Shown here: positions 24,763 through 35,753 of the stretch, one piece after another
Layout of the letters: every line of letters starts with the position of its first letter
Position numbering within the stretch: position 1 is the stretch's first letter
From: Thermohalobaculum sp039815685
GTDB lineage: Bacteria; Pseudomonadota; Alphaproteobacteria; Rhodobacterales; Rhodobacteraceae
DNA: 64,000 bases
Reading direction: 5' to 3'
NCBI GenBank assembly: GCA_039815685.1
Contig: JBCBYV010000018.1
Location: forward strand, 1 to 64,000
Notes under the pieces: model-generated
What the model saw: the letters and a program-made list of their open reading frames with translations, nothing else
Databases searched by the model: none
Told to the model about the DNA's origin: nothing
Made by a program: the position numbers and the translations under genes

Positions 24763-25635
24763 ATGAAGGCCCGTTGGCCAAGCGCCATGCGCGCGCTCAC
24801 CGCCCCGCCATGGCGCGCGCCCCGGCCCGTGCCGGCGCCGCGCCACCCGACAACAGATCGCGTACCCAAGAACGGCACCGACCTCCTCCGCGCCGTCGCC
24901 CATCCCCAAAGCGGCGCCCGCGCAACCGCACAGGATGCGATCCTCCGCTCTGTCGGCCCCGTGCTCGAGGAGACGCTGGCAGCCCATGCCATCGCGCCGA
25001 GGCTCGAGACAGCGCATCTCCTCGCGCAATGCGCCCACGAGTCCGACGGTTTCTGCACGACCGAGGAGTATGCCTCGGGCCGCGCCTATGAGGGGCGTCG
25101 GGACCTCGGCAACACCCGGCCAGGCGACGGGCCGCGCTTCAAGGGCCGGGGTCTCATCCAGCTGACCGGGCGGGCGAATTATCGCCGCTATGGCCGCTCC
25201 ATCGGTCTCGACCTCGAGGCCGCGCCCGAGCGAGCGGCCGAACCCCGCCTCTCGCTTCGGCTCGCCTGTCTCTACTGGCGGGACCGGGGCCTGGCGCTTC
25301 CAGCGCGCGCGGACGACCTCGAGACGGTGACGCGCGGGGTCAATGGCGGGCTCAACGGGCTCGCGGATCGGCGCCGCTACCTCGCCCGCGCAAAGGCCGC
25401 GCTCGGCCTGCCGCTCGATGGCCCTGACGCCGGTAACGGCCGTGAGGCAATCCGCCGGCTCCAGCTGGCGCTCAAGGCAGCAGGCCATCCGCTCAGCGCC
25501 GACGGGATCGCTGGGCCTCGCACGCGCGCGGCCCTCGGTGCGTTCCAGCGAAACGCGGGTCTCACGCGGACAGGCGTCGCCGACACGGCCACCCTTGCGG
25601 CCCTCGGCCTCTCGGAGGATGATCGGGCGAGCTGA
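24763..25635 (+). CDS. GH19 chitinase/endolysin-like protein with peptidoglycan-binding domain
   Basis: A 290-residue muralytic-type protein. The GH19 core (about 40-200) has LLAQCAHESDGF with the catalytic Glu at 93 and FKGRGLIQLTGRANYRRYG at 126-144, as in phage endolysins, with a short active-site loop between. A C-terminal PG_binding_1 unit follows (about 222-285: IRRLQLALKAAG, DGIAGPRTRAALGAFQ). No signal peptide. It is inserted between the two split hydratase beta genes on the same strand, 120 bases after the first and 41 before the second. No holin or phage gene is near. Confidence 0.8.
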   Translation: MKARWPSAMRALTAPPWRAPRPVPAPRHPTTDRVPKNGTDLLRAVAHPQSGARATAQDAILRSVGPVLEETLAAHAIAPRLETAHLLAQCAHESDGFCTTEEYASGRAYEGRRDLGNTRPGDGPRFKGRGLIQLTGRANYRRYGRSIGLDLEAAPERAAEPRLSLRLACLYWRDRGLALPARADDLETVTRGVNGGLNGLADRRRYLARAKAALGLPLDGPDAGNGREAIRRLQLALKAAGHPLSADGIAGPRTRAALGAFQRNAGLTRTGVADTATLAALGLSEDDRAS

Positions 25636-25676
25636 CCGGCGCGCGCCCCGCGCCAGATGACCCGCGAGGAAGAGCC

Positions 25677-26027
25677 ATGACCGCGCTGCCCGAGGTGACG
25701 CCGCCAGCCTTCCCACCGCCCTATGCCACGGCAGGCAGCCGGTTCAGCCCGGGCCAGACGGTCCGCGTGCGCCCCGGTGCGGCCCCCGGCCATATCCGCA
25801 CGCCATGGTATCTCCGCGGCCGGACGGGACGGGTCGAGCGGATCTGCGGCGACTTCGCCAACCCTGAGGAGCTCGCCTATCACCGGCCGGGCACGCCTGC
25901 CCTTCCCCTCTACCGCGTCCGCTTCACCATGGCCGCGCTTTGGGGCGCGGAGGCGGAACGGCCGGCGGACACCGTCGATGTGGAGATCTACGAGCACTGG
26001 CTCGAGGAGGCACCCGATGCCGCATGA
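25677..26027 (+). CDS. nitrile hydratase beta C-terminal (SH3-like) domain as a separate subunit
   Basis: A 116-residue protein that corresponds to the SH3-like barrel at the C-terminus of NHase beta. RFSPGQTVRVRPGAAPGHIRTPWYLRGRTGRVERICG at about 21-57 matches the VRVR..PGHTRxPxYxRGxxGxV pattern, and LYRVRFTMAALWG at 81-93 the conserved strand before the final DVEIYEHWLEE. It lacks the helical N-terminal half, which is encoded at 24271. It overlaps the alpha-like gene by 11 bases, implying coupled synthesis of partner chains. Confidence 0.83.
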   Translation: MTALPEVTPPAFPPPYATAGSRFSPGQTVRVRPGAAPGHIRTPWYLRGRTGRVERICGDFANPEELAYHRPGTPALPLYRVRFTMAALWGAEAERPADTVDVEIYEHWLEEAPDAA

Positions 26028-26694
26028 CCATCACGACCACGGCCACGATCACGGCGACGGGGTGAGCCCCTCCGGCCATCCCTACCGGGCCGATGACGAC
26101 GCGCCGCTGAGCCACTGGCAATGCATGGAGATCGCGCTCCGCGAGCTGCTGATCGAGAAGGGCGTGGTGTCGGAGGACGAAGTGCGCCACGCGATCGAGC
26201 GGATGGATGCCCGCTCCCCGGCCCTTGGCGCGAGCGTCGTCGCCCGCGCCTGGACCGACCCCGCGTTCAAGACGCGGCTGCTGGCGGACGGGTCCGCCGC
26301 CTGCCGCGAGCTCGGCATCGAGGTCGAGGCGCTGAAGCTCGTAGTGGTCGAGAACACCGAGGACGTACACAATGTCGTCGTCTGCACCCTCTGCTCCTGC
26401 TACCCGCGCACGCTGCTGGGTCTGCCGCCCGACTGGTACAAGAACCGGGCCTATCGCGCGCGCACGGTGAAGGAGCCGCGGGCGGTCCTAGCGGAGTTCG
26501 GCCTGACCTTGCCGGAGGAGACGGCGCTTCGCGTGCACGACTCGACCGCGGATATGCGCTACCTCGTGCTCCCCCGCCGCCCGGATGGGACCGACGGCTG
26601 GGACGTGGCGGCGCTGGCAAGCCTTGTCGGGCGCGATGCCATGATCGGCGTGGCCGTCGCGGCGGACCCGGCCACGGCGGCCGCCGCGGAGTAG
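26017..26694 (+). CDS. cobalt-type nitrile hydratase alpha / thiocyanate hydrolase gamma-like catalytic subunit
   Basis: Catalytic metal-bearing chain of 225 residues. The claw motif CTLCSC at 123-128 is the cobalt-type signature, in which the second and third Cys are oxidised in characterised enzymes. It continues YPR, where Co-type nitrile hydratases usually have YPW; Arg here is a feature I associate with thiocyanate hydrolase. LLGLPPDWYKNRAYRARTVKEPR and HDSTADMRYLVLP are typical. The first 22 residues hold nine His (HDHHDHGHDHGDG), possibly a cobalt-handling tail. GAGGAGG precedes the start. Confidence 0.9.
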   Translation: MPHDHHDHGHDHGDGVSPSGHPYRADDDAPLSHWQCMEIALRELLIEKGVVSEDEVRHAIERMDARSPALGASVVARAWTDPAFKTRLLADGSAACRELGIEVEALKLVVVENTEDVHNVVVCTLCSCYPRTLLGLPPDWYKNRAYRARTVKEPRAVLAEFGLTLPEETALRVHDSTADMRYLVLPRRPDGTDGWDVAALASLVGRDAMIGVAVAADPATAAAAE

Positions 26695-26699
26695 CGCGC

Positions 26700-26727
26700 G
26701 GGCAGGAGCGCACGGGCAGGAGCGCAC
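26700..26727. repeat. 14-bp tandem duplication
   Basis: GGGCAGGAGCGCAC occurs twice in direct succession (26700-26713 and 26714-26727), followed by a partial GGG, in the gap between the hydratase alpha gene and the DMT gene. A minor slippage-type repeat. Confidence 0.7.
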
Positions 26728-26769
26728 GGGCCATTGCCGTCCGCCGCGGCCTCTGTCACCAGAGCCGCC

Positions 26770-27693
26770 ATGTCCTCGCGCCCTGCCATGCCACCTGCCC
26801 TCGCCGGTCTTCTGGAGCGGCTCGCGCCCGAGACGCGCGGCGCGCTCGGCATGGTGGTCGCGACCTTCTTCTTCATCACGATGGACAGCTTTGCGAAGGG
26901 GCTGGGCGAGCATCTGCCGCCGATGATGGTGGTCTGGGCGCGGTATCTGAGCCAGACCGTGCTGCTGATCGTGATCTTCGCGCCGAGCCTGCGCCGACGC
27001 CTCGTGACCGCCGCACCCGGCTTGCAGCTCTTGCGCGGCGTGCTGCTCTTCACCGTGACGGCGCTCTTCTTCTTCGCGCTCGCCGTGCTGCCGCTGGCCG
27101 AGGCCATCGCGCTGGTGCAGGTGGGACCCCTCTTCATCACGGCCCTCGCCGCAGTGGTGCTGGCGGAGAAGGTCGGGCCGCGGCGCTGGATCGCGGTTGT
27201 CATCGGCCTCCTGGGCGCGCTCCTGATCGTGCGACCTGGGCTCGCGGTCTTTCAGCCGGCGGCGCTTCTAGCGCTCGCGGCTGCCTTCTGTTTTGCGTCG
27301 TTCCAGGTGCTGACGCGGTATCTCGGCAGCGCCGAGGCGATCTGGACGACCATGCTCTGGACCTCGATCGTCGGGCTCCTGATGGCAAGCGCCGCCCTGC
27401 CCTGGACCTGGGTGGCACCGCCGGCCGCAGCGCTGCCCGGCATGGCGCTGGTGGGGGCTGCGGGGCTTGTCGGGCATGCGATCTTTGTCTGGGCGATGAC
27501 GCAGGCAGCGGCCTCGGTGCTCGCACCCTTCAACTATCTCTCGCTTTTCTGGGCGACGCTGGCGGGCCTCGTGATCTTCGGTGAGGTGCCGGAGGCGATG
27601 ACGCTGCTCGGGGCCGCGGTGATCGTCGTCGCGGGGCTTTACGTCTGGCATCGCGAGCGGCGCGCGGTCCGCCCGCCCTCCGGCCTCGGCTGA
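26770..27693 (+). CDS. DMT superfamily (EamA) transporter
   Basis: Inner-membrane transporter of 307 residues with ten predicted helices forming two EamA repeats (first about 20-145, second about 160-290). Key stretches are LPLAEAIALVQVGPLFITALAAVVLAEKV at the end of repeat one and APFNYLSLFWATLAGLVIFGEVPE in repeat two. The substrate is unknown; such proteins export metabolites or amino acids. ATG at 26770 is preferred over a TTG at 26734. It starts 75 bases after the hydratase set and could belong to it. Confidence 0.85.
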   Translation: MSSRPAMPPALAGLLERLAPETRGALGMVVATFFFITMDSFAKGLGEHLPPMMVVWARYLSQTVLLIVIFAPSLRRRLVTAAPGLQLLRGVLLFTVTALFFFALAVLPLAEAIALVQVGPLFITALAAVVLAEKVGPRRWIAVVIGLLGALLIVRPGLAVFQPAALLALAAAFCFASFQVLTRYLGSAEAIWTTMLWTSIVGLLMASAALPWTWVAPPAAALPGMALVGAAGLVGHAIFVWAMTQAAASVLAPFNYLSLFWATLAGLVIFGEVPEAMTLLGAAVIVVAGLYVWHRERRAVRPPSGLG

Positions 27694-27801
27694 CGGGACC
27701 GGCTGCAGGTCGGCCGGCAGGCCGCCCTCTGGCCGGACCCGTACGACTCGACCCCGGGCGGCCGGCATGGCAGAGGGCCGGGGCAAGCGAGGGGAGCCGG
27801 G

Positions 27802-29223
27802 ATGACGGTCGAGCGTGAGAGCGGTGTGGGGGGCGGGCCCGGCGGGGCCGTGGCCGAACCCTTTTTGCCCCGGCTCACGCGCCACATGTCCGATCTTATG
27901 CGCCTTGCCTGGCCCGTGATGCTGAGCCGGGCGGGCATCCTCGTGATGGCCTTCGCGGATATCGCCATGCTCGGCCGCTATCAGGTCGGGGCGGCGGGCG
28001 AGGCCAATCTCGGCATCGCGATCTTCGTGCCGGTGCTGGTCTTCTGCATCGGTCTTGCCTCCGGCGTCGTACCGGTGGTCTCGCAGGCGGAGGGGCGGGG
28101 CGAGCACGCCGAGGGGGGCCGCGCCTGGCGGCGCGCGATGGTCTGGGCGGCCGTGACCTCGACCATCGGCGCGATGGTTGTCTTTCGCGGCGAGTGGTTC
28201 CTCGGCGCCCTCGGCCAGACGCCGGAGCTGGCCGCGGCGGGCGGGCGGGTGGCCGAGGCGCTGGCGCCGGGGCTGATCGCGCAGGTGCTCTTCGCGGTCT
28301 GCGCCTTCTATCTCGAGGCGACGCGCCGGCCGATCCCGGCACTTCTGGTGATGCTGGGCGCCAATCTCGCGAATGTCGCGCTCAACTGGCTGCTGATCTG
28401 GGGCCATTGGGGCCTGCCGGAGATGGGGGCAGCGGGCGCGGCACTCGCCTCGACCATCGTGCGGTGGGGGGCGGCCGCTGCGATGGTCGCCGTGATCCTG
28501 ACGCAGACGGATCCGCGCGGCAGGGGCGTCGTGGGCCCGGCGGAGACGTTCTGGGGCCCGGGCGGCTGGCGCGCGGGCTGGCCGATGCGCAAGCTCGGCC
28601 TCTCAGCAGGGCTTTCCAACGGGTTCGAGACCATCGGTTTTGCCGCCATGAGCCTCGTTGCCGGCTATCTCGGCGCGCTGGCACTCGACGCCTATTCTAT
28701 CAGCCACAACATCGTCTCGACGGTCTTCATGGTGGGCCTTGGCCTTGCCGTGGCGACGGGCGTGCGCGTCGGCAACGAGGAGGGGCGCGGGCGGCCGAGT
28801 GAGGCGGCCTTCGCGGGCTGGTGCGGCTTCGGGGCGGCGGCAGTGCTGATGGGGCTTCTCGCGATCCTGGTGGTGAGCTTTCGCGAGACCATCGCGGCCG
28901 TCTACACGGCGGACCCGGAGGTGATCGCGCGGGTCTCGGCCCTTCTCGTCTTCTCGGTCTTCGTCTTCATGCCCGACAGCATGCAGGTGGTGATGGGACA
29001 GGCCGTGCGCGCGCTCGGCGATGCCTGGGTCGCGATCGGAGTCTATGCCGTGTCCTTTACGGTGCTGCTCGTGCCCCTCGGCATCTACCTCGGGCTCGAG
29101 ACGCCGCTCGAGGAGCGGGGGCTGCTGATCGCGATCTCGGCGGTCTGCGTGCTGGCAACGGCGCTGATGGCCTGGCGGTTCGCGGTGCTGACCGCGCGGC
29201 GGCGGCCGCAGGGGGCCGCATGA
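27802..29223 (+). CDS. MATE family efflux transporter
   Basis: Twelve-helix multidrug/toxin extrusion transporter (473 residues) of the NorM-like branch, using a sodium or proton gradient. The N-lobe begins RLAWPVMLSRAGILVMAFADIAMLGRYQ and the second lobe KLGLSAGLSNGFETIGFAAMSLVAGYLG, the repeated MATE pattern. LEATRRPIPALLVMLGANLANVALNW is also typical. GAGGGGAGC precedes the start. Its stop overlaps the start of the acyltransferase gene (ATGA), so both are cotranslated. Confidence 0.9.
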   Translation: MTVERESGVGGGPGGAVAEPFLPRLTRHMSDLMRLAWPVMLSRAGILVMAFADIAMLGRYQVGAAGEANLGIAIFVPVLVFCIGLASGVVPVVSQAEGRGEHAEGGRAWRRAMVWAAVTSTIGAMVVFRGEWFLGALGQTPELAAAGGRVAEALAPGLIAQVLFAVCAFYLEATRRPIPALLVMLGANLANVALNWLLIWGHWGLPEMGAAGAALASTIVRWGAAAAMVAVILTQTDPRGRGVVGPAETFWGPGGWRAGWPMRKLGLSAGLSNGFETIGFAAMSLVAGYLGALALDAYSISHNIVSTVFMVGLGLAVATGVRVGNEEGRGRPSEAAFAGWCGFGAAAVLMGLLAILVVSFRETIAAVYTADPEVIARVSALLVFSVFVFMPDSMQVVMGQAVRALGDAWVAIGVYAVSFTVLLVPLGIYLGLETPLEERGLLIAISAVCVLATALMAWRFAVLTARRRPQGAA

Positions 29224-30113
29224 GCGGGGAGAGCTGGTATCGCACCAAGGATCGCTGGTGGATGCTGGCCTGGGAGCGGCTCGTCTATGCCTTCCTCCGC
29301 AGCTTTGCGGTGCTGACCCACCCCATCGGGCTCTGGTGGCTGACGCGGCAGATCGGAACGCTCGGGGCCTGGGTCCTGCCGCTCTTGCCGATGGCGCGGC
29401 AGCGGCTCAGCGACAATTTCAACCTGGTACGGCCCGGGATGACGGCGGCGGAGCGGCGGGTGCTCGCCCGGGAGGCCTGTCGACAGTTCACCCATCTCTG
29501 CGTCGAATACGCCCACTTCGGCCGGTTCATCGAGCTTGTGCGACCGGAGGTGGAGGGGATCGATCATCTGACCGCGCCGCTGGCCAACAAGCGCGGCGTG
29601 GTGCTGGTGACGGCGCATTACGGGAACTGGGAGGCGCTGCGCGTCGCGGTGAAGGCTGCGGGGCATGAATGCGGCATCATCTACCGGCCCTTCAACAACC
29701 GGCTGCTCGATGGCTACACGCTGCGCCTGATCGGCGCGGTCGGCCAGCCGGTGATGCAGAAGGGGCCGAAGGGTATGCGCGCGCTGCACGCCCATGTCGC
29801 GCGCGGGGGGGCGGCGCTGATCCTGGTCGATCAGCGCACGACGGGGGCGCCCCTCATCCCCTTCATGGGCGCACCGGCGGAGACCCTTACGGTTGCCGCG
29901 GCGCTGGCGGCCCGGACGGGTGCCGCGCTGGTACCGGCGGTGGCGCCGAGGCTCGACGGCCATGGCCGCTTCGGTGCCCGCTTCGAGCCGGAGATCCCGC
30001 GCGGGGAGCCTGCGGCGATGATGGCGGCGGTGAACGAGCGCATCGCCGCCTGGATCGAGGACGACCCTGCGCAGTGGTTCTGGCTGCACCGCCGCTGGCG
30101 CCGAAAGGGCTGA
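29220..30113 (+). CDS. lysophospholipid/lipid A acyltransferase (LpxL/HtrB family)
   Basis: Membrane-bound acyltransferase of 297 residues that transfers a secondary acyl chain to a lipid A precursor or similar lipid. The HX4(D/E) catalytic motif is at His133-Glu138 (HYGNWE), followed by YRPFNNRLLD and later ILVDQRTTGAPLIPFMG (glycerol-phosphate binding region). The C-terminal WFWLHRRWRRK is diagnostic of the family. Overlaps the MATE gene by 4 bases. Bases 30114-30298 hold no gene I can support. Confidence 0.88.
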   Translation: MSGESWYRTKDRWWMLAWERLVYAFLRSFAVLTHPIGLWWLTRQIGTLGAWVLPLLPMARQRLSDNFNLVRPGMTAAERRVLAREACRQFTHLCVEYAHFGRFIELVRPEVEGIDHLTAPLANKRGVVLVTAHYGNWEALRVAVKAAGHECGIIYRPFNNRLLDGYTLRLIGAVGQPVMQKGPKGMRALHAHVARGGAALILVDQRTTGAPLIPFMGAPAETLTVAAALAARTGAALVPAVAPRLDGHGRFGARFEPEIPRGEPAAMMAAVNERIAAWIEDDPAQWFWLHRRWRRKG

Positions 30114-30298
30114 GCCCCGGCATAGAGGCGGTTCAAGGCGCCGCGTCTGGCCGAGCGCCCGTGGCGGACGATGCGCCCGCGGCGCTCAGCAGGCGTCTTG
30201 CCAATGGCGGTCACGGTGGCGAGCGTCGGACCTGTCGTGGGCGTTCGAAGCACCGCCAGCTCGCGATGGGGCGAGGGATCGGGCGATGCTTTCGGCGA

Positions 30299-31093
30299 TC
30301 ACTCCGCCGCGGCGAGGGTGCCTCCGGCGAGGTAGCGCGCGGTTGCGACGACAGCGCCGTAGTCGGGTTCCTGCGCCCAGATGGCGACGCCCTGCCCCTC
30401 CATCGGTTCCGGCAGGTTCAGCGCACGCCCCGTCTGCGCGACGCTGCCGATGCGCATGAAATCGCGGACGACGTGGTGATAGGTCATCTCGCGCCCCGCA
30501 TTCTCGCCCCGCGCGATCTCGACGCTCGCCGCCTTGTCGAAGACGGCCACCTGCAGAACGCTGTCCGTTGGGAGGTCGGCGAGGCTCGCGACGAGCGCGC
30601 CGTCGCGGCGGATGATTTCGATCCGGCCGGGCGCCGGCGCCGCCGATGCACCGGCGATGGCGGTGCGCACCTCGCCCTCGCGGCTGCCGACGACCGGGGC
30701 GACGCCGGCCACCACGACCTGCGGCGTGTAGACGACCCGGTCGCCCCAGGCGTCGCGATAGCTCACCTGCCGGTCCGTGAACCGCGCTTCGGCGAAGGTG
30801 TCGCGCCAGCCGAGATAGTCCCAGTAATCGACATGGAAGGAGAGCGGCAGAATATCGTCCTCCGCGGCGAGCTCACCGATGAGCGCGTCCGCCGGCGGGC
30901 AGCTCGAACAGCCCTGGCTCGTGAAGAGCTCGACGAGAACAGGTCCTTCGGCCGCGGCAGGCAGCGGGGCAGCAACGGAGAACATCAGCGCGCCGAGGGC
31001 TGCGCCAAGCGAAAGCCGGGTGCGCGAAAGCAGCGGCCGGGCCAATGCCGCAACGCGGCCGGTGTACAGGTCGTTGTTCATGCGCACAAACAT
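30299..31093 (-). CDS. DUF1223 secreted thioredoxin-like protein
   Basis: Exported protein of 264 residues with a hydrophobic export signal ending PLPAAAEG near 49. The thioredoxin-like domain starts VLVELFTSQGCSSCPPADALI, with Cys58 and Cys61 as a CxxC pair, and DYWDYLGWRDTFAEARFTDRQ follows, the DUF1223 hallmark. Biochemical role is unknown. In Rhodobacterales it is often found near acnA and ccm genes, as here. An internal ATG at 31081 is an alternative start; neither has a clear ribosome-binding site. Confidence 0.85.
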   Translation of the reverse strand: MFVRMNNDLYTGRVAALARPLLSRTRLSLGAALGALMFSVAAPLPAAAEGPVLVELFTSQGCSSCPPADALIGELAAEDDILPLSFHVDYWDYLGWRDTFAEARFTDRQVSYRDAWGDRVVYTPQVVVAGVAPVVGSREGEVRTAIAGASAAPAPGRIEIIRRDGALVASLADLPTDSVLQVAVFDKAASVEIARGENAGREMTYHHVVRDFMRIGSVAQTGRALNLPEPMEGQGVAIWAQEPDYGAVVATARYLAGGTLAAAE

Positions 31094-31250
31094 ATCGACC
31101 GCATCGCCGGCCGCAAATCACGAGGGCGTTTTTCCGCCGTTACGAAGCCTTCGGAGGGCGTCTCTGCCACGCCTCGGAAAGGTTGCGCAGCTCCCCACTC
31201 TGCCAGGCGCCCCGTTCCCCGCTGTCCGGGGCGCCGATTCCCGGGAGCCC

Positions 31251-31529
31251 CTAGTGCAGCACGTACTCCGCATCCACCATCCGCAGCTCCGCCGGGCGGA
31301 TGAGCTCCGCGTGGGCAAGGCGGACCGAATGGATCGGCCCGTCGAGCTCACGCTCCCAAAAGGTCAGGAACTTTTTGAGGACGGGGAAGCCCGGGGCCAG
31401 GTCGTAGTCCTGCCAGACATAGGTCTGGAGCAAGGACTGGGCATCGGGCATCCGGTAGGTGATCTCGGCTGTAGCCAGGGAATAGCCGGCGAGTTGCCGG
31501 CGGAAATCAGGATCGCAAGCGCTCGTCAT
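31251..31529 (-). CDS. usg: Usg family protein
   Basis: A 92-residue protein of the Usg family, first noted beside trp genes in alphaproteobacteria; function unknown. YSLATAEITYRMPDAQSLLQTYVWQDYDLAP and FPVLKKFLTFWERELDGPIHSVRLAHAELIRP are nearly invariant in the family and cover the whole chain. Here it is not next to trp genes but between DUF1223 and a universal stress protein. Its presence supports an alphaproteobacterial origin. Confidence 0.88.
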   Translation of the reverse strand: MTSACDPDFRRQLAGYSLATAEITYRMPDAQSLLQTYVWQDYDLAPGFPVLKKFLTFWERELDGPIHSVRLAHAELIRPAELRMVDAEYVLH

Positions 31530-31655
31530 CTGTGTCGCGTGTCCACCATTCCTTCATCGCTCGCGCCCCGCCGCCGGCGCGCGTCTCGGCACGGGCCCGG
31601 CGAAGGGCGGTCCCGAATGATGGCGGGTATTGATTGATAAAGGCTATCTGGAAAA

Positions 31656-31684
31656 CGCGCGAAGTTTGGGCAATACTTCGCGCG
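31656..31684 (-). terminator. Rho-independent terminator after the universal stress gene
   Basis: On the minus strand a 10-bp stem (CGCGCGAAGT with ACTTCGCGCG, 9-base loop) is followed at once by TTTTCC, 56 bases past the uspA-like stop. This is the clearest hairpin-plus-T-run terminator in the window. Confidence 0.75.
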
Positions 31685-31740
31685 CGCTCAGGATGACATC
31701 AATCCGAACGCGGCTCGCTCCCCGATCTCACAGCATCTGC

Positions 31741-32154
31741 CTAGCGAACGACCATGACGCTTGCCTTGGCATGCGAGGCGACCGTGCCGCCGTTCGACGG
31801 CCAGATGTAATCCGCGAGCCCGGGCACATGGCTCTGCATCACGATGAGATCGGCGGCCATCTCCTTGGCGGTCTTCATCAGCGTGTCGTCGAGATCGATG
31901 GTGGTGTCGTGGCTGATGACCGCTCGGCTGTCGGCGACGATGCCATGCTTCGCACCCTCTCCCTCGGCGAAGGCGGCGAGCTTCTCACCGAACTCCTCCG
32001 GGTTGCGCGCGAGCGCGCTTGGCCCCGACATCGTGACACCGACGTATGTGACGGGCGCCTCGTAGAGCTTTGCCTGAGCGGCAGTGACCTCGAGCGCCTT
32101 GCCGAGCGTCTCGAGATGGCCGAGATCGACCGGCACCATGATGCGCTTGAACAT
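31741..32154 (-). CDS. universal stress protein, UspA family
   Basis: A 137-residue single-domain Usp protein: MFKRIMVPVDLG at the N-terminus, an internal LIVMQSHVPG strand-loop and the C-terminal GTVASHAKASVMVVR, which corresponds to the ATP-binding GSxxxxVxxxxxxxVLVV motif with changes (ASHAKASVMVV). Full length. AGGGAGAG precedes the start and a terminator follows it, so it is probably a single-gene unit. Role in stress response is inferred from the family. Confidence 0.88.
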   Translation of the reverse strand: MFKRIMVPVDLGHLETLGKALEVTAAQAKLYEAPVTYVGVTMSGPSALARNPEEFGEKLAAFAEGEGAKHGIVADSRAVISHDTTIDLDDTLMKTAKEMAADLIVMQSHVPGLADYIWPSNGGTVASHAKASVMVVR

Positions 32155-32218
32155 GTTTCTCTCCCTTGATTGTGCGTCCCCAACCTAGCGAGCCGCGATC
32201 CGCGCACCTTGGCCGAGA

Positions 32219-32884
32219 TCAATCCGCCCCGGCGGCCCCGGCAGCCTCGGTCGCGAGGGCGGCGACGTCTCCGGCCTCGATGAGCGGGAGGCTGGCGGCG
32301 ATCCGGTCGGGCGGCCAGTCCCACCAGGCGAGGCGGAGGAGCCTGGCGATCTCCGCCTCGCCGAAGCGCATGCGGATCACGGTGGCGGGGTTGCCGGAGA
32401 CGACGGCATAGTCGGGCACCTTGCCGCGGACGACGGCGCGGGCGGCGACGATGACGCCAGAGCCGAGCTCGGCACCCGGCAGCAGCACCGCCTCCCGCCC
32501 GATCCAGCAGTCATGGCCGACCGTGGTGTCCCGGCCCCGTGGCAGATCCGAGCGGTAGCTGGCGAAGCGCGCGCGATCGAAGACGGCGAAGGGATAGGTC
32601 GAGATGCCGTCCATCGGGTGGTTGGCGGTGGCCGTAATGAACTGGACGCCCTGGGCGATCTGGCAGAAGCGGCCGATGCGAAGCCGCTCCGGCGCACCGG
32701 GGAAGAGATAGGGCGCGAGGGTCGCCGCATAGTCCTCCGGCAGCCGCTGGTCGTGGTAGTAGGTCCAGTCCCCGACCTCGATGTTCGGATGCTGGATGAC
32801 CTGCGACAGGAAGACGGTCGCAGGGTCATGCGCGCCGTTCGGGAAGACGAGCGGGTTCCGACACGTCGGATCAGGAAGGGTCAC
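32219..32884 (-). CDS. CatB-like hexapeptide-repeat acetyltransferase
   Basis: Left-handed beta-helix acyltransferase of 221 residues, XAT class (chloramphenicol/streptogramin acetyltransferase-like). The helix is seen in RLRIGRFCQIAQGVQFITATANHPMDG, with the catalytic His in ANH near 101, and in TTVGHDCWIGREAVLLPGAELGSGVIVAARAVV. GTG at 32884 gives the family N-terminus (TLPDPTCRNPL). Resistance cannot be assumed: many chromosomal members acetylate sugars or unknown substrates. Confidence 0.82.
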   Translation of the reverse strand: MTLPDPTCRNPLVFPNGAHDPATVFLSQVIQHPNIEVGDWTYYHDQRLPEDYAATLAPYLFPGAPERLRIGRFCQIAQGVQFITATANHPMDGISTYPFAVFDRARFASYRSDLPRGRDTTVGHDCWIGREAVLLPGAELGSGVIVAARAVVRGKVPDYAVVSGNPATVIRMRFGEAEIARLLRLAWWDWPPDRIAASLPLIEAGDVAALATEAAGAAGAD

Positions 32885-33056
32885 TGGCAGCTTTCTTTGG
32901 CGATACGCAGTAATGCGTCGATCGGCATGATCCTGCCGGTGGCAGGTCATCAACTGCCCCACAGGTGCGATGCACCGATCCGCGACAGAGGTCTTTGCCG
33001 GCCTCAACTACGGGTCCGATGCGATGAAGGCATACGTCCCTTGCCACTGCTAGCGC

Positions 33057-35753
<2,697 letters not shown>

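Noticed and set aside
26121..27584. 487-codon open frame on plus strand
   Set aside because: Runs out of frame through the hydratase alpha and DMT genes, both of which have clear family motifs.
29669..31303. 544-codon open frame on plus strand
   Set aside because: It overlaps the acyltransferase on the same strand and DUF1223 on the other; composition is Arg/Gly/Ala-rich with no domain. It is a by-product of high GC.
32219..32884. Antibiotic-resistance acetyltransferase
   Set aside because: The XAT fold is clear but chromosomal members have many substrates; no mobile context supports a resistance call.
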